NCBI RefSeq assembly: GCF_021088345.1
Contig: NZ_CP088156.1
Location: 3,720,001 to 3,784,000 of the forward strand
Source of the DNA: Bradyrhizobium ontarionense
GTDB lineage: Bacteria > Pseudomonadota > Alphaproteobacteria > Rhizobiales > Xanthobacteraceae
Direction of reading: 5' to 3'
DNA: 64,000 nt
Shown here: piece by piece, positions 1-10,076 of the stretch
Numbering within the stretch: position 1 is the first letter of the stretch
Layout: the number at the start of each line of letters is the position of its first letter
Position numbers and translations under genes: made by a program
The notes under the pieces: model-generated
What the model was told of the DNA's origin: nothing
Databases searched by the model: none
What the model saw: the letters and a program-made list of their open reading frames with translations, nothing else

Positions 1-34
1 TCCTCTGGCTATGCAGGCCATAGGCAGCAGTCCG

Positions 35-1705
35 TCAGCTCGCCCAATGCCAGGCCAGCGCGTTCCAGGATTCCGTGCGCGTGTTGCCGTTCGGCACGAT
101 GCCGGAAATCCCGCTCTTGTGACCCTGGACTGCATTGTTCTGGTACAGCGGGAGGAAGGGCAGGTCGCGACGGACCAGCTCTTGTACCCGATAGTAGATC
201 GCCCGGCGCGCTTCAGGATCGAACGTGCGAGCCCCTTTGTCGAGCAGGGCGTCGACCTCCGGATTTGAGTACTGCGCGTTATTCGAACCGCGCCCGCCCA
301 TCGCAGCGATCGAACGCGAGTGCAGGCGATTGGTAACGTCCGGGTCGGCGCCGATCAGATACGTGCTGCCGACGATTACGGAATCGAATTGCGACTTCTG
401 CCAGAACTCGCCCCACATCACGGCGGCGGGCAGGTTCGATATCTTCATCTCGACGCCCAACTGGGTAAATGTCTGCTGCAAGAACTGCTGCACCTGCTCG
501 CGAAGCGGATCGCCTGACGTGGTCGAGTTGACGAAGGACAGACGGACGCCGCTCTTGGCACGAACGCCATCCCGTCCGGGCACCCAACCGGCTTGATCGA
601 GGATCTGGCGCGCGCGATCCAGATTGTATTCGTGTGCCGGCAGATTGGGGTTATAGTAGAAGGACTGCCTTGGCATGAAGGTCTCTGTCGGGGCCGGCAC
701 TCCGTAATAGAGCCCTTGGGCAATCGCCTCCTTGTCGATCGCCGCGTAGAGCGCCTCACGGACCGCAAGCTCCTTGAACTGCGGGCGCTCCATGTTCAGG
801 TAAAAGGACTCGAATGCGGTTCTTGGGACCAAGGTCACCACACGGCTCGCCAGTGTCTTGGCTTCTCCGTAATGGTCGGGCGTGATATAGGGCTGGCCCA
901 CCAGATCCACGTCGCCGCTCTTGAACTGAGTGTAGAGCACGGTGATATCGGGAATGTATTTGAAGACCAGTCTTTCGATGTGAGGGCCTTCTCCGAAATA
1001 ATCGGGGTTAGCCACGAGTTCGAGATAATCGCCTGCGACTCGCTGACCCCACTTGAACGGACCGGTGCCGACCGGAATCTGGTTGAAGGCAGCGCTATTT
1101 TGATTGGCCTCCTTCTCCAGGATGTGCTTGGGCACGATGAAGGTCTCGGTGAGGAACGACAAATAAGGCGCAAAGGCCTCTTCCATTCGCCACGCGATCT
1201 CCGTGGGCGAGACCACCGTGATATCGCGCACGAGAGCATGGCCGGCCGTACGCCAACTCCGGAAGTTGGGGTTCATGATCAGCTCGAGAGTGAACTTCAC
1301 GTCCTCGGCGCTGAAAGGCTTGCCGTCGTGCCAGCGGACATCGTCACGCAAACGAATGCGCCATTTGAGGCCGTCCTCCGAAATGCCGCCGTTCTTTTGG
1401 TTCGGCACTTCGACGGCAAGGTTGGGCTGAACGACGCCTTGAGGGTCGATGCGGAAGAGCGCGTCGAAAACCGAGAAATGCACGCCATCGTCGACTTCAA
1501 TGTGCACCATCAGCGGATTGAATACGGTCGGCTCTTGTCCAAGTCCGACGATCACGCGGCCGGTCGGTTTTGCCGAAGAGGTGCGAGCGAGGACAGGCTT
1601 GCCCAAGAGATGAGGCGCGATGAGGCCGGCAGCTCCGCCGAACGCCGCCATTCGCAGAGCATCGCGCCGCGAGTAGTTCGATGTAGTCGCAGAACGCTTG
1701 GTCAT
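35..1705 (-). CDS. ABC transporter substrate-binding protein (SBP_bac_5, peptide/opine type)
   Basis: A 556-aa periplasmic receptor of the dipeptide/oligopeptide/opine (family 5) class. It would bind a small peptide, opine or similar nitrogen compound and deliver it to an inner-membrane ABC transporter. The N-terminus carries a Tat-type signal (SRRDALRM at residues 12-19, then a hydrophobic stretch ending near residue 40), so export in the folded state is likely. The rest matches the family in length and in the typical early phrase VGLGQEPTVFNPL. Its ATG overlaps the stop of the upstream ATPase gene by 4 nt, so the two are co-translated. Permeases are not in the window. An AGAGGA on the minus strand at positions 1-6 could be the SD of the next gene beyond the left edge. 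The substrate cannot be read from sequence. Confidence 0.93.
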   Translation of the reverse strand: MTKRSATTSNYSRRDALRMAAFGGAAGLIAPHLLGKPVLARTSSAKPTGRVIVGLGQEPTVFNPLMVHIEVDDGVHFSVFDALFRIDPQGVVQPNLAVEVPNQKNGGISEDGLKWRIRLRDDVRWHDGKPFSAEDVKFTLELIMNPNFRSWRTAGHALVRDITVVSPTEIAWRMEEAFAPYLSFLTETFIVPKHILEKEANQNSAAFNQIPVGTGPFKWGQRVAGDYLELVANPDYFGEGPHIERLVFKYIPDITVLYTQFKSGDVDLVGQPYITPDHYGEAKTLASRVVTLVPRTAFESFYLNMERPQFKELAVREALYAAIDKEAIAQGLYYGVPAPTETFMPRQSFYYNPNLPAHEYNLDRARQILDQAGWVPGRDGVRAKSGVRLSFVNSTTSGDPLREQVQQFLQQTFTQLGVEMKISNLPAAVMWGEFWQKSQFDSVIVGSTYLIGADPDVTNRLHSRSIAAMGGRGSNNAQYSNPEVDALLDKGARTFDPEARRAIYYRVQELVRRDLPFLPLYQNNAVQGHKSGISGIVPNGNTRTESWNALAWHWAS

Positions 1706-3393
1706 GACGTCTGTCCTCCCTTGTGGTGTCCGGCGTGGCCTTCATGTTGGGGCACGTTCCCAGGTTGCTCCCCCGGGATCGCGGCCACCAGTTCTCGCGT
1801 GTAGGTCGATTTCGGATCGAGGAAGATCTGGGACGGCGGCCCGCTTTCCACGATTTGACCTCGATGCATGACGGCGATTTCATCGCAGATCTGGCTTGCG
1901 ACGCGTAGATCATGCGTGATGAAGATCATCGAGACACCCGTCTCCCGCTGAATCTGGTCCAGCAGCTTCAAGATCTGGGCCTGGATCGATACGTCAAGCG
2001 CAGAGACCGCTTCGTCGGCAATCAGCAATTTTGGTTTGAACATCAGCGCCCGGGCGATGCCTATGCGCTGGCGCTGCCCGCCGGAGAACTCATGCGGATA
2101 GCGGTCAAAGGCTCCCGAATCCAGGCCGACATGAGACAGCAGCTCCCGCGCTCGCTCACAAGCTTCGCTGTAGGGCAGCCCACGCGCGATCGGGCCGGCT
2201 GTGAGAATTCGCCCGACCGTCGATCGCGGATTGAGCGACGCAAACGGATCCTGGAAGATCATCTGGATTTTGGGCCGCAGCGACCGAAACTCCGCTTCGG
2301 AAAGCCCGGCAATGTCGCGGCCTTCGAACAGAATCGAGCCGCTATCGCACTCCATGAGCTTGATCAGCAGCCGGCCGAGCGACGATTTGCCCGAACCGCT
2401 TTCCCCGACAACGCCCAGCGTGCGTCCCGACGTGAGATCGAACGTGACCCCATTGACCGCGGGCACGATGCGCTGCGTACCGAAAAGCGCGCTGCCGCTG
2501 CGATAGGTCTTTGTCAGGGATTCGACATTCAGGATGGACACCCCATCCGCGGCTTCCAAGGGAATGCGGTCCTTGCCAGTCAGGTGCGGCACGGCCGCGA
2601 TCAGGCGGCGCGTATAGAGGTGGCTGGGCGACTCGAGTACCTGCTCGGCACTGCCCTGCTCCACGCAACGGCCCTTCTCCATCACCACAACGGAATCGGC
2701 AATCTCCGCCACAACTCCGAAGTCATGGGTGATGAACATCACGCTCATTCCCTTGCGACGCTGAATGTCGCGGATTAGCTGCAGGATCTGTGCCTGGGTC
2801 GTCACGTCGAGTGCGGTGGTCGGTTCGTCCGCAATGAGGATCGCAGGTTCGAGAGCCAAAGCCATGGCAATCATCACCCGCTGTCGCTGTCCGCCCGAGA
2901 GCCGGAATGGATACTGGTGATACATGAGCTGCGGATCCGGCAGTCCCACTTCAACCAACAACTCCATCGCGCGGCTGCGACGAGATTTCGGCGTGCCAAC
3001 GTCATGCGCCGCCATCACCTCCTCGATCTGCGCGCCGACGGTCATCAGCGGGTTAAGCGCCGAGAGAGGGTCTTGAAAGATCATCGACACGACCCGGCCG
3101 CGCAGGCTGCGGAGCCTATCGGATGAGAGGCCTACGATGTTCATGCCATCCAGGTGGATCGCACCCGAAAAGATCCGGATCGCTTTGGGCAGAAGCCCCA
3201 TGATCGCATTGGCGGTGACAGACTTGCCCGATCCAGATTCCCCTATGATACAGAGGATCTGACCGCGCGTCAGATCGAAGGAGATGTTCTCGACGGCATA
3301 GGCCCGCTCCATTCCTACCGGCAGACTTACGCTCAGGTCGCGCACCGAGAGCACCACATCGGCGGGGACTGCAGCCTGCATGCCAGAGGCCAT
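1702..3393 (-). CDS. Fused double ABC transporter ATPase (DppD-DppF type)
   Basis: Two complete peptide-type ABC ATPases in one 563-aa chain. The first Walker A (GESGSGKS) is at about residues 51-58 and a second GESGSGKS opens the C-terminal half. Each half has a signature ([19 protein letters not shown]) and a Walker B ([22 protein letters not shown]). It energises uptake of the ligand bound by the receptor encoded immediately downstream (4-nt overlap). The frame is open to 3531, but the ATG at 3393 is preceded by GGGGAGG at 8-nt spacing, and the extra 46 residues are low-complexity and basic, so 3393 is preferred. The second Walker B has DEAVSALD rather than DEPTSALD, a common variant in the DppF-like half. 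Confidence 0.93.
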   Translation of the reverse strand: MASGMQAAVPADVVLSVRDLSVSLPVGMERAYAVENISFDLTRGQILCIIGESGSGKSVTANAIMGLLPKAIRIFSGAIHLDGMNIVGLSSDRLRSLRGRVVSMIFQDPLSALNPLMTVGAQIEEVMAAHDVGTPKSRRSRAMELLVEVGLPDPQLMYHQYPFRLSGGQRQRVMIAMALALEPAILIADEPTTALDVTTQAQILQLIRDIQRRKGMSVMFITHDFGVVAEIADSVVVMEKGRCVEQGSAEQVLESPSHLYTRRLIAAVPHLTGKDRIPLEAADGVSILNVESLTKTYRSGSALFGTQRIVPAVNGVTFDLTSGRTLGVVGESGSGKSSLGRLLIKLMECDSGSILFEGRDIAGLSEAEFRSLRPKIQMIFQDPFASLNPRSTVGRILTAGPIARGLPYSEACERARELLSHVGLDSGAFDRYPHEFSGGQRQRIGIARALMFKPKLLIADEAVSALDVSIQAQILKLLDQIQRETGVSMIFITHDLRVASQICDEIAVMHRGQIVESGPPSQIFLDPKSTYTRELVAAIPGEQPGNVPQHEGHAGHHKGGQTS

Positions 3394-4073
3394 CAGAACA
3401 TCCTCCCCTGTCGACCGAGTCCGGCCATCCTGCTGCGGGCCGCGACTTCGGCCCGTTGTGTCCCCACGCTCCTTGGACAGGTCAACAATTCGTCGCTCAA
3501 CCTGCCATTCCTTCAATGGAGGCTGCGACATGATTCAGGTCCCCGCGCGCAATATGCAAGAGCTGTTGCTCAGAGCGCAGCGCCGACCAAATCGGCCACC
3601 TCGATCGAAGCGAAGTTCATACGGCGTCGACGTCATGGCTTGATCGCTTCCGCTAAGGTCTGTTCCTGGACAAGGCTCATGCGGGTTGCCTCTACGGACT
3701 TCGACCCATCGATCGAGTGGTTCTGCCGATCTTGATGACTTCGATCACCCTGGAGTCGCCGAAAGGCGGCATCCGGGCAGCAGGAACTTCTGAAAACGAA
3801 GTCCGATTTGGCATTTCAGTCGGCGCTGCCGAGGCTGCCGACGCTCGCGCTGGATCAGTGCGTGGCCTGTCCTCGAGGGAAGGCTAACCCGATTGCGGAG
3901 CGTGCGCGTCGGTCTCCACACCTGCATGATGCGGTGCAAGCGACGTATTCTCGCAATAATAGCCTGTGCCACAGGCAGCAAACCGCAGGATATTCCGTCC
4001 AATCACGAAAGTCCGCGGGGGCCTGCCGCAATTCCCCAGTTACGATACAGCAACCATCGGAGATCCCCGCCCA
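3394..4073. other. Divergent intergenic region, about 680 bp, no gene seen
   Basis: This separates the leftward ABC transport genes from the rightward FAD oxidoreductase. Short frames exist on both strands but lack family features or SD sites. The region should hold promoters for both directions; no clear operator or riboswitch was recognised by eye. Confidence 0.5.
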
Positions 4074-5399
4074 ATGAGCGCGCCGCTCATGCAGATCGAA
4101 TCCAGCCCATCCCTGCCTCAAGAGGCAGACGTCGTCGTTATCGGCGGCGGCGTGGTGGGCGTGTTCACAAGCTACTATCTCGCCCGACGCGGCCTTAAGG
4201 TTGCGTTGCTTGAAAAAGGCCGCGTCGCCGCCGAGCAGTCCAGCCGCAACTGGGGATGGTGCCGCCAACAGAACCGCGATGCGCGCGAGTTGCCGATTGC
4301 AACCAAGAGCCTCGATCTCTGGGAGAGAGTTGCCAGGGAGACCGGTGAAGACACGGGCTTCCGCCGCTGCGGCCTTCTTTATTTGTCGAACGACGAGACT
4401 GAGCTGGCGGGCTGGGCAAAGTGGCGCGATTTCGCCAGGACCGTCGGCGTTCAGACGCACATGCTGAGCGCGGAAGAAGCGAGCGAGCGAGGCAAGGCGA
4501 CGGGCCGCAAGTGGAAAGGCGGCGTTTTCTCTCCAACCGACGGAACAGCAGATCCCTCAAAGGCCGTGCCCGTTGCCGCGCGTGCGATCATGGCGGCTGG
4601 CGGCACGGTGCACCAGCATTGCGCGGCGCGCGGCATAGAACTCAGTGCCGGTCGGGTCCATGGAGTGGTGACCGAAGCGGGTACGATCCGGACGAAGACG
4701 GCGGTTATGGCAGGAGGCGCGTGGGCTTCGTCGTTCTGCAACCAGCTTGGAATTCGCTTCCCACAGGCATCCGTCCGCCAGTCCATTCTCGCCCTGGCTC
4801 CGGGCGCGGCCGGCCTGCCCGATGCGCTGTACACTGCGCTCGCGTCGCTCACGCGGCGTGGCAACGGCGGGTACACGCTGGCAATCAGTGGGCGCGCGCG
4901 AGTCGATCCCACGCCGCAGCAGTTCAGGTTCGGTCGCGAATTCCTGCCCATGTTCGCCCGGCGGTGGCGCAGTCTTACCCCCGGGGCCTTCGAGGGCGTG
5001 CGGCAAGGTCATGAATCCCTGGCAAAATGGGCGCTCGACGAGGTGACCCCGATGGAGCTGAACCGGACACTTAATCCCCCTCCCGACATGAGGCAGATTC
5101 GGCTGACCCATCGACGGGCTTGCAAGTTGCTGCCCGAACTCCGGCCTCTCGCCATCTCAAACGTTTGGGCCGGCTACATCGACAGCACGCCGGACGGCAT
5201 TCCGGCAATCGGTGAAGTTGAGTCCATTCCAGGCTTCATCCTCGCAGCGGGGTTCAGCGGCCACGGCTTCGGGATTGGCCCCGGCGCGGGGCATATGATC
5301 GCGGACATAATTACCGGTCATGCGCCGATCGTCGACCCGCGCCCCTACAGGCCGGAGCGGCTGAAAATGAGTGCCTGGGGCAAGGTCGGCGAGTTCTAA
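4074..5399 (+). CDS. FAD-dependent amine/D-amino acid oxidoreductase (DAO family)
   Basis: A 441-aa flavoprotein of the glycine oxidase/D-amino acid oxidase/sarcosine oxidase superfamily. It would oxidise a primary or secondary amine to an imine, then to a keto acid or aldehyde. The Rossmann motif DVVVIGGGVVG with GGGVVG at residues 24-29 sits near the N-terminus. The C-terminus has the typical FAD-binding ending (GYIDSTPDGIPAIGEV, then AAGFSGHGFGIGPGAG). The frame opens at 3966, but the ATG at 4074 follows a GGAG and puts the dinucleotide fold at the usual distance. With the ABC transporter, aminotransferase and cupin nearby it probably belongs to an amino acid, opine or polyamine breakdown pathway. 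The substrate is not determined. Confidence 0.9.
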   Translation: MSAPLMQIESSPSLPQEADVVVIGGGVVGVFTSYYLARRGLKVALLEKGRVAAEQSSRNWGWCRQQNRDARELPIATKSLDLWERVARETGEDTGFRRCGLLYLSNDETELAGWAKWRDFARTVGVQTHMLSAEEASERGKATGRKWKGGVFSPTDGTADPSKAVPVAARAIMAAGGTVHQHCAARGIELSAGRVHGVVTEAGTIRTKTAVMAGGAWASSFCNQLGIRFPQASVRQSILALAPGAAGLPDALYTALASLTRRGNGGYTLAISGRARVDPTPQQFRFGREFLPMFARRWRSLTPGAFEGVRQGHESLAKWALDEVTPMELNRTLNPPPDMRQIRLTHRRACKLLPELRPLAISNVWAGYIDSTPDGIPAIGEVESIPGFILAAGFSGHGFGIGPGAGHMIADIITGHAPIVDPRPYRPERLKMSAWGKVGEF

Positions 5400-5511
5400 A
5401 AAGCAGCTGCCGCGCCGGTGGGAAAGGATGCTGGTTGATGCTATGACACGCGTATGACGCCAAAGCCTCAAAGCCGCGCCCCCCTTGTCGCCCCCATCCC
5501 ATGGCCTTGCT

Positions 5512-5988
5512 ATGAAGCTCGATAAGATCGACATCAGGATTTTATGCGAACTGCAGAAGAACGGGCGGGTTTCCAACGTCGAGCTCGCGGAGCTGATAAA
5601 TCTTTCTCCGAGCCCATGTCTGATGCGCGTCAAGAGGCTCCAGACGGAGGGCTTCATCACCGGCTACTCCGCCCAGATCGACGTTTCCAAGCTCGGACAG
5701 ACTCTGACCGTGTTCGCCGAAATCACCCTGAAGAATCATCGGCAGATCGATTTTGCTCGCTTTCTCACGACTATCGAAAAGATCGATGCCGTCGTCGAGT
5801 GCCATCTTGTTTCAGGTGGGTACGACTATCTCGTAAAGTTCATCACGGCGGGGATCAGCGAATACCAGGCGGTCATGGAGCGCCTCGTCGAGATGGATAT
5901 CGGCATCGACAAATACTTCAGTTTTGTCGTGCTGAAGTCCCCAATCGTGAAATCCCACCTGCCTCTCGAAAGCATATTCAGCAGCTGA
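5512..5988 (+). CDS. Lrp/AsnC family transcriptional regulator
   Basis: A 158-aa DNA-binding regulator: an N-terminal winged helix-turn-helix (KIDIRILCELQKNGRVSNVELA, about residues 4-25, then SPSPCLMRVKRL) and a C-terminal RAM/AsnC ligand-binding and oligomerisation domain (SGGYDYLVKF). Members sense amino acids and control nearby uptake and degradation genes. The location between a DAO-type oxidase and an aminotransferase fits local control. An upstream in-frame ATG at 5485 would add nine residues. The chosen start gives the usual MKLDKID opening, but neither has a strong SD. Confidence 0.92.
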   Translation: MKLDKIDIRILCELQKNGRVSNVELAELINLSPSPCLMRVKRLQTEGFITGYSAQIDVSKLGQTLTVFAEITLKNHRQIDFARFLTTIEKIDAVVECHLVSGGYDYLVKFITAGISEYQAVMERLVEMDIGIDKYFSFVVLKSPIVKSHLPLESIFSS

Positions 5989-6079
5989 AGAACAATCCTC
6001 CGCCTCGGTAGAAGGGGAACGGGCGGATTGCCGGGTGACGGCTGGGCCTTTGCTTGCCGCCGACCGGCAGGCGCAGTCA

Positions 6080-7456
6080 TCATCCTTTCATCGCAGCGCG
6101 GACATCGCTGTCTTCGAGCGTTTGGTCGAGCGTGGTCCTTGTTCGTTCGATGATGCCGTCGATGTCCGCATCCGTGCAGCAGAGCGGCGGCGCATAACCC
6201 AGCACGCCCTGGGCAAAGGCGCGGATCACGAGACCGTTGCCCCATGCGCGGTCAAAAATACGGCGCGCCGGGTCGGCTTCCGCCGGCAGGGGCGTCTTGC
6301 GCGCCTTGTCGGTCACAAGCTCGATTGCGGCCAGCATGCCGCGACCACGGACGTCGCCGACCAGCGGATGATCGGAAAGCGCGCGAAGACCTTCCATCAG
6401 GCGCTGCCCGGCCTTCCGGCCGTTTTCCAGCAAGCCGTTTTCGTAAAGGTCAAGGCATGCGAGCCCGACGGCCGCGCTGACAGGATGCGCGGAATAGGTG
6501 TAGCCGTGACCGACGGCCGTCTTGCCGGCGCCATCGGCAATCGTGTCGTAGACACGGTCGGACATGAGAACGGCCCCCATCGGCACATAGCCCGACGTCA
6601 GACCTTTTGCCGTGGTCATAAGATCCGGCACGACGTCATCCTCTTCGCAGGCGAAGAGCGGACCGGCACGGCCAAAGCCGGTGATGACCTCATCGGCAAC
6701 GAACAGAATATCGTGCTCCTTGCAAACAGCATGCATGGCCTTCAGCCAGGACGGCGGCGGAACGAGGACGCCTCCTGACCCCTGTATCGGCTCGACATAG
6801 AAGGCCGCAACGCGATCTGCGCCCAGTTCGGCGATTTTGGTCCGCAGGGCAGCGACCGACGCCGCAATGATAGCCTGGGGATGGGAACCGACAGGATTGC
6901 GATAGACATAGTGCGACGGAATTTTGTGCTGCCAGCTATAAGGTACCCCAAAGCCCGCATGAAAGGCTGGTAGCGCAGTCAAGCCAGCCCCCGCCGTCGA
7001 CGATCCGTGGTAGCCGCACTCGACGGAAATGAACTGGTCCTTCTGTGGCATGCACTTGGCATTATAGTAGTACCGAATGAATCGGATCGTGCTGTCGACG
7101 GCATCTGAGCCACCCAACGTGAAGTAGACATGGTTCAGATCACCGGGCGCCAATTCAGCCAGCCTGGCCGCCAGCCGGATAGCTGGGTCGGAGCCCACCC
7201 CGAAATAGCCCGTCGCATAGGGCAGTTCGCGCAGCTGCCTCGTAGCCGCCTCAACGATGCTGTCCTGTCCGTAGCCGGCATTGACACACCACAGACCAGC
7301 GAAGCCGTCGAGCAATTGATGTCCCGAGTCATCGATCAGCGTCGCCCCCTTCGCCGATCTCAGCACGCGCACGCCTGACGTTTCATGGCTGCGATACGAG
7401 CTGACCGGGTGAATAAGATGCGCGCGGTCGAGTTCAATCAGCGAGTTGCTCAACAT
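6080..7456 (-). CDS. Class III aminotransferase (PLP-dependent, omega-amino acid type)
   Basis: A 458-aa fold-type I PLP enzyme of the class III group (omega-amino acid:pyruvate, putrescine, GABA or beta-alanine transaminases). Visible hallmarks are the PLP phosphate/ring region (LGGSDAVDSTIRF), the cofactor Asp in VADEVITGFGRAG, and the Schiff-base lysine in TTAKGLTSGYVP near residue 283. Length is typical. It would move an amino group from an amine or omega-amino acid to pyruvate or a similar acceptor. It is encoded convergently to the Lrp gene, with 91 nt between stops, and divergently from the dehalogenase-like gene across a 342-nt gap. The donor substrate cannot be assigned. Confidence 0.93.
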   Translation of the reverse strand: MLSNSLIELDRAHLIHPVSSYRSHETSGVRVLRSAKGATLIDDSGHQLLDGFAGLWCVNAGYGQDSIVEAATRQLRELPYATGYFGVGSDPAIRLAARLAELAPGDLNHVYFTLGGSDAVDSTIRFIRYYYNAKCMPQKDQFISVECGYHGSSTAGAGLTALPAFHAGFGVPYSWQHKIPSHYVYRNPVGSHPQAIIAASVAALRTKIAELGADRVAAFYVEPIQGSGGVLVPPPSWLKAMHAVCKEHDILFVADEVITGFGRAGPLFACEEDDVVPDLMTTAKGLTSGYVPMGAVLMSDRVYDTIADGAGKTAVGHGYTYSAHPVSAAVGLACLDLYENGLLENGRKAGQRLMEGLRALSDHPLVGDVRGRGMLAAIELVTDKARKTPLPAEADPARRIFDRAWGNGLVIRAFAQGVLGYAPPLCCTDADIDGIIERTRTTLDQTLEDSDVRAAMKG

Positions 7457-7798
7457 CTTGTCCTCCAGCTCATCCGAATGCTCGTGCGGTCACTCCGATG
7501 CTTCGAACCCAAAGTAGGATGTCAAAGACAGCAGTTCCTACCAAGGAGCGTATGGACGGAACGAGTTTTGACTTTCATTGCCGACCGGGGCGGCATCATA
7601 TGCCGGCGTTGAGCGGCGCCCGGCACTGACGCTCAAACTGGAAACGCTCCGTTCGCGCAACTCTCTGCCAAAGCTCCGATCCGATACGACATAATCTGCT
7701 CCCGGCCGCCGCGACAGCGGCGCCTTATCTTGTCGACTGCTCGCTATGATGCTTGTCGTACAGGCACGCTATGCGTGAAGAATAGGAGGAGTCGAGCA
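7457..7798. promoter_or_regulatory. Divergent promoter region between aminotransferase and HAD genes
   Basis: 342 bp without a supported gene between two divergent starts. The only definite signal is the AGGAGGA SD at 7784-7790 serving the rightward gene. A binding site for the neighbouring Lrp-type regulator is plausible here, but no repeat clear enough to name was found. Confidence 0.35.
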
Positions 7799-8488
7799 AT
7801 GGCGACGTTTAAACCCAAATACATCACCTTCGACTGCCACGGCACCCTGATCAATTTCGACATGGCTGGCGCCACAAAGAGGGTCTATGGCCCGGCGCTT
7901 TCGCCCACGGCATTGGCGAGGCTCATCAAGGATTTTTCAGCCTATCGCCTGGACGAGGTTCTCGGCGCGTGGAAGCCCTACCTCGACGTCGTCCACAACT
8001 CGCTGGAGCGCGCCTGCAAGCGCAATGGCGTCGCATTTCGGCCGGAGGATGCCGAGCGCATCTATCAGGAACTGCCGACCTGGGGCCCACATCCCGACGT
8101 TCCCGCGGGCTTGGCCCGGGTTGCAGAGGAGATACCGCTGGTCATTCTGTCGAACTCCATGAAGAGCCAAATCATGTCGAACGTGAGGAAGCTCGGCGCT
8201 CCCTTCCACATGGTCATCACGTCCGAGGAGACCGGCGCCTACAAGCCGCAGATGAAGGGCTTCGAATATATGCTGGACAAGCTGGGCTGCGGCCCGGAAG
8301 ATATCACCCACGTCTCCTCCTCCTTCCGCTACGACCTGATGACGGCCTACGACCTCGGCATCAGGAGCAAGGTATGGGTAAACCGCGGTCATGAGCCCGC
8401 GAACCCCTTCTATGAATACACCGAGGTCGCTGGCATTGGCGGGCTCGCCGCGGCAGTCGGCTTGGGGCCCCTTCGCACAAGCGCGTAA
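7799..8488 (+). CDS. Haloacid dehalogenase type II (HAD superfamily hydrolase)
   Basis: A 229-aa HAD-fold hydrolase of the L-2-haloacid dehalogenase group. Motif I is TFDCHGTL with nucleophile Asp12, motif II is the Ser in ILSNSM, motif III is the Lys in YKPQMKGF, and the DxxxA-like motif is SSSFRYDLMTAYDLG. The frame extends upstream to 7730, but the ATG at 7799 has AGGAGGA nine nt before it. Many relatives beside DAO oxidases and aminotransferases are named dehalogenases without proven halogen substrates, so a hydrolase acting on a phosphorylated or halogenated pathway intermediate is the safe reading. Confidence 0.9.
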   Translation: MATFKPKYITFDCHGTLINFDMAGATKRVYGPALSPTALARLIKDFSAYRLDEVLGAWKPYLDVVHNSLERACKRNGVAFRPEDAERIYQELPTWGPHPDVPAGLARVAEEIPLVILSNSMKSQIMSNVRKLGAPFHMVITSEETGAYKPQMKGFEYMLDKLGCGPEDITHVSSSFRYDLMTAYDLGIRSKVWVNRGHEPANPFYEYTEVAGIGGLAAAVGLGPLRTSA

Positions 8489-8564
8489 GCCGTATCCACT
8501 TCGGGTTCGTTCTTCGCGGTGGCTCAGGCCTTCGAAAGCAGAGCGATGCGCTGTGAAGGAAAAC

Positions 8565-8592
8565 GGGGGGCGGTTCAACCGCCCCCCTTTTT
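8565..8592 (+). terminator. Bidirectional intrinsic terminator between convergent genes
   Basis: A perfect G/C hairpin (GGGGGGCGG, loop TTCAA, CCGCCCCCC) is followed by five T on the plus strand. On the minus strand it is followed by GTTTT. It lies between the convergent HAD and cupin genes and can stop transcription from both sides. Confidence 0.92.
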
Positions 8593-8731
8593 CCGGGTTC
8601 AGCTACTCGATCGATGGACCTCTCACTGCGACCCGCCGACATCGACGCAATCGCGTTGAATCTGGTCAGACACGATCTCGAACGTCGATTGTTCCGAGGG
8701 CCGCCTGTTGAAGCTCCCCTCAGCATCGCGC

Positions 8732-9088
8732 TTAGTCATAATGGCAGACATAGATCTTTCGCACTGTCTCGATCGTTCGCCAGACGCCGACAAAGCCAGG
8801 CTTCATCACAAAGCTGTCGCCGGCGCGGTACGTCTTCGTCTCACCACCCTTTTCCTCAATTTCGATGACACCCGAAATGATGTGGCAGAACTCGAAGGTG
8901 GTGCCCTTGATGGAATGGGTCTCGCCGGGCGTTGCTTCCCAGACGCCGGTTAGCACCTTCTCCCCTTTCGAGGCGTCCTGCGCCCAGGTCTTGAAGGATG
9001 GATCGCCCGAAATGAGCCGTTCCGGAGCAGGCAGTGCGGTCTTCGGAGCGAAGTCGGGACTGGTGTCGATGGTGATCAGAAGTGACAT
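8732..9088 (-). CDS. Small cupin protein (DUF861/cupin_3 family)
   Basis: A 118-aa single-domain cupin. The C-terminal half holds the barrel: ATPGETHSIKG, then TFEFCHIISGVIEIEEKGG and YRAGDSFVMKPGFVGVW. Members of this family sit beside amine oxidases and aminotransferases and resemble the (S)-ureidoglycine aminohydrolase/EutQ-like cupins. Chemistry is unproven, and the metal-binding histidine set looks incomplete. The gene lies 14 nt downstream of the hydroxyacid dehydrogenase on the same strand, so the two are probably one transcript ending at the hairpin around 8565. Confidence 0.85.
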   Translation of the reverse strand: MSLLITIDTSPDFAPKTALPAPERLISGDPSFKTWAQDASKGEKVLTGVWEATPGETHSIKGTTFEFCHIISGVIEIEEKGGETKTYRAGDSFVMKPGFVGVWRTIETVRKIYVCHYD

Positions 9089-9102
9089 TGCATCTTTCCT
9101 TG

Positions 9103-10026
9103 TCAGTAGCCGAGTGCTCGATCGACGAGGCCGATCGGGCTTCTTCCGGCGCGGTGCCGACGGATGTTTTCAACGACGGATTGTGCTGCCGTATGCGGTT
9201 GCGTCACGGACGCGATATGCGGCGTTATGATCACCTTCGGATGGGACCAGAGTGCGTGGCTTTCCGGCAGCGGCTCGGGATCGGTAACGTCCAGCATGGC
9301 CGCTGCCAGGCGGCCGCTGTCGAGAGCCTCGATCAGTGCGCCTTGGTCAAGCTGCGGCCCGCGGCCAACATGCAGTAACCTCGCTCCCACTGGCAAAAAG
9401 GAGAAAAGCCTTGCGTTCAGGATGCCGCTTGTTTGCTCCGTCAGGGGCAGAAGGCAGACGAGGATATCCGTTCCTCGCAGGAAACTGCCGAGCTGATCGG
9501 CTCCATGGAAGCAGGTGACACCCTCCACCACCTTTTTGCTGCGGCTCCACGCGGCAAGGGGAAATCGAAACGGCTTCAAGCGGTCGATCGCAGCTTGCGC
9601 CAGCATCCCAAGGCCCAGGAAGCCCACACGCCGATCGGTGGCCTGGGAGGTTGCAAGAGCTTGCCAAAGGCTCCTTCTCTGCTGCTCCCGATATGCAAGC
9701 ATCTCGCGATGCAGCGTCAGCACGCCAAGAACGACGTATTCCTGCATCATGCGTATGATGCCATCCTCGACCATGCGCACGAGCTTCACGTGGCCTGGTA
9801 TGGTCTCGGGCTTGAACTGATCAACTCCCGCACCGAGGGAAAAGAGCACTTCCAGATTACGAAAGCGCGAGACATCGTCCGGCACGTTCCAGGTCAGCAG
9901 GTACCGTACCTTTTCCGGGTCGATACGTTCGCTACAATGGTAGAATTCCAGATCGGGGAGTTCGCGGGCGAAGACCTCGCGGAAGACTGCCCCCCTGGCA
10001 GCATCGGAATTGAAAAGAAACGCCAT
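9103..10026 (-). CDS. D-2-hydroxyacid dehydrogenase (glyoxylate/hydroxypyruvate reductase A-like)
   Basis: A 307-aa NAD(P)-dependent enzyme interconverting a 2-keto acid and a D-2-hydroxy acid. The nucleotide-binding motif is VGFLGLGMLAQAA. The catalytic Arg lies in the region of LVCLLPLTEQTSGI. The Glu and His of the catalytic relay are in DVTDPEPLP and ITPHIAS. Length and the N-terminal 'SDAARGAVF' style match the GhrA-like subgroup. It precedes the cupin gene in one leftward transcript and probably reduces or oxidises the keto acid released by the amine oxidase or aminotransferase. The exact substrate is inference. Confidence 0.9.
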   Translation of the reverse strand: MAFLFNSDAARGAVFREVFARELPDLEFYHCSERIDPEKVRYLLTWNVPDDVSRFRNLEVLFSLGAGVDQFKPETIPGHVKLVRMVEDGIIRMMQEYVVLGVLTLHREMLAYREQQRRSLWQALATSQATDRRVGFLGLGMLAQAAIDRLKPFRFPLAAWSRSKKVVEGVTCFHGADQLGSFLRGTDILVCLLPLTEQTSGILNARLFSFLPVGARLLHVGRGPQLDQGALIEALDSGRLAAAMLDVTDPEPLPESHALWSHPKVIITPHIASVTQPHTAAQSVVENIRRHRAGRSPIGLVDRALGY

Positions 10027-10076
10027 CGATGCACCCGTCTCATGTCACGCGGAGAACTGCGCCCACAGATGCGCAG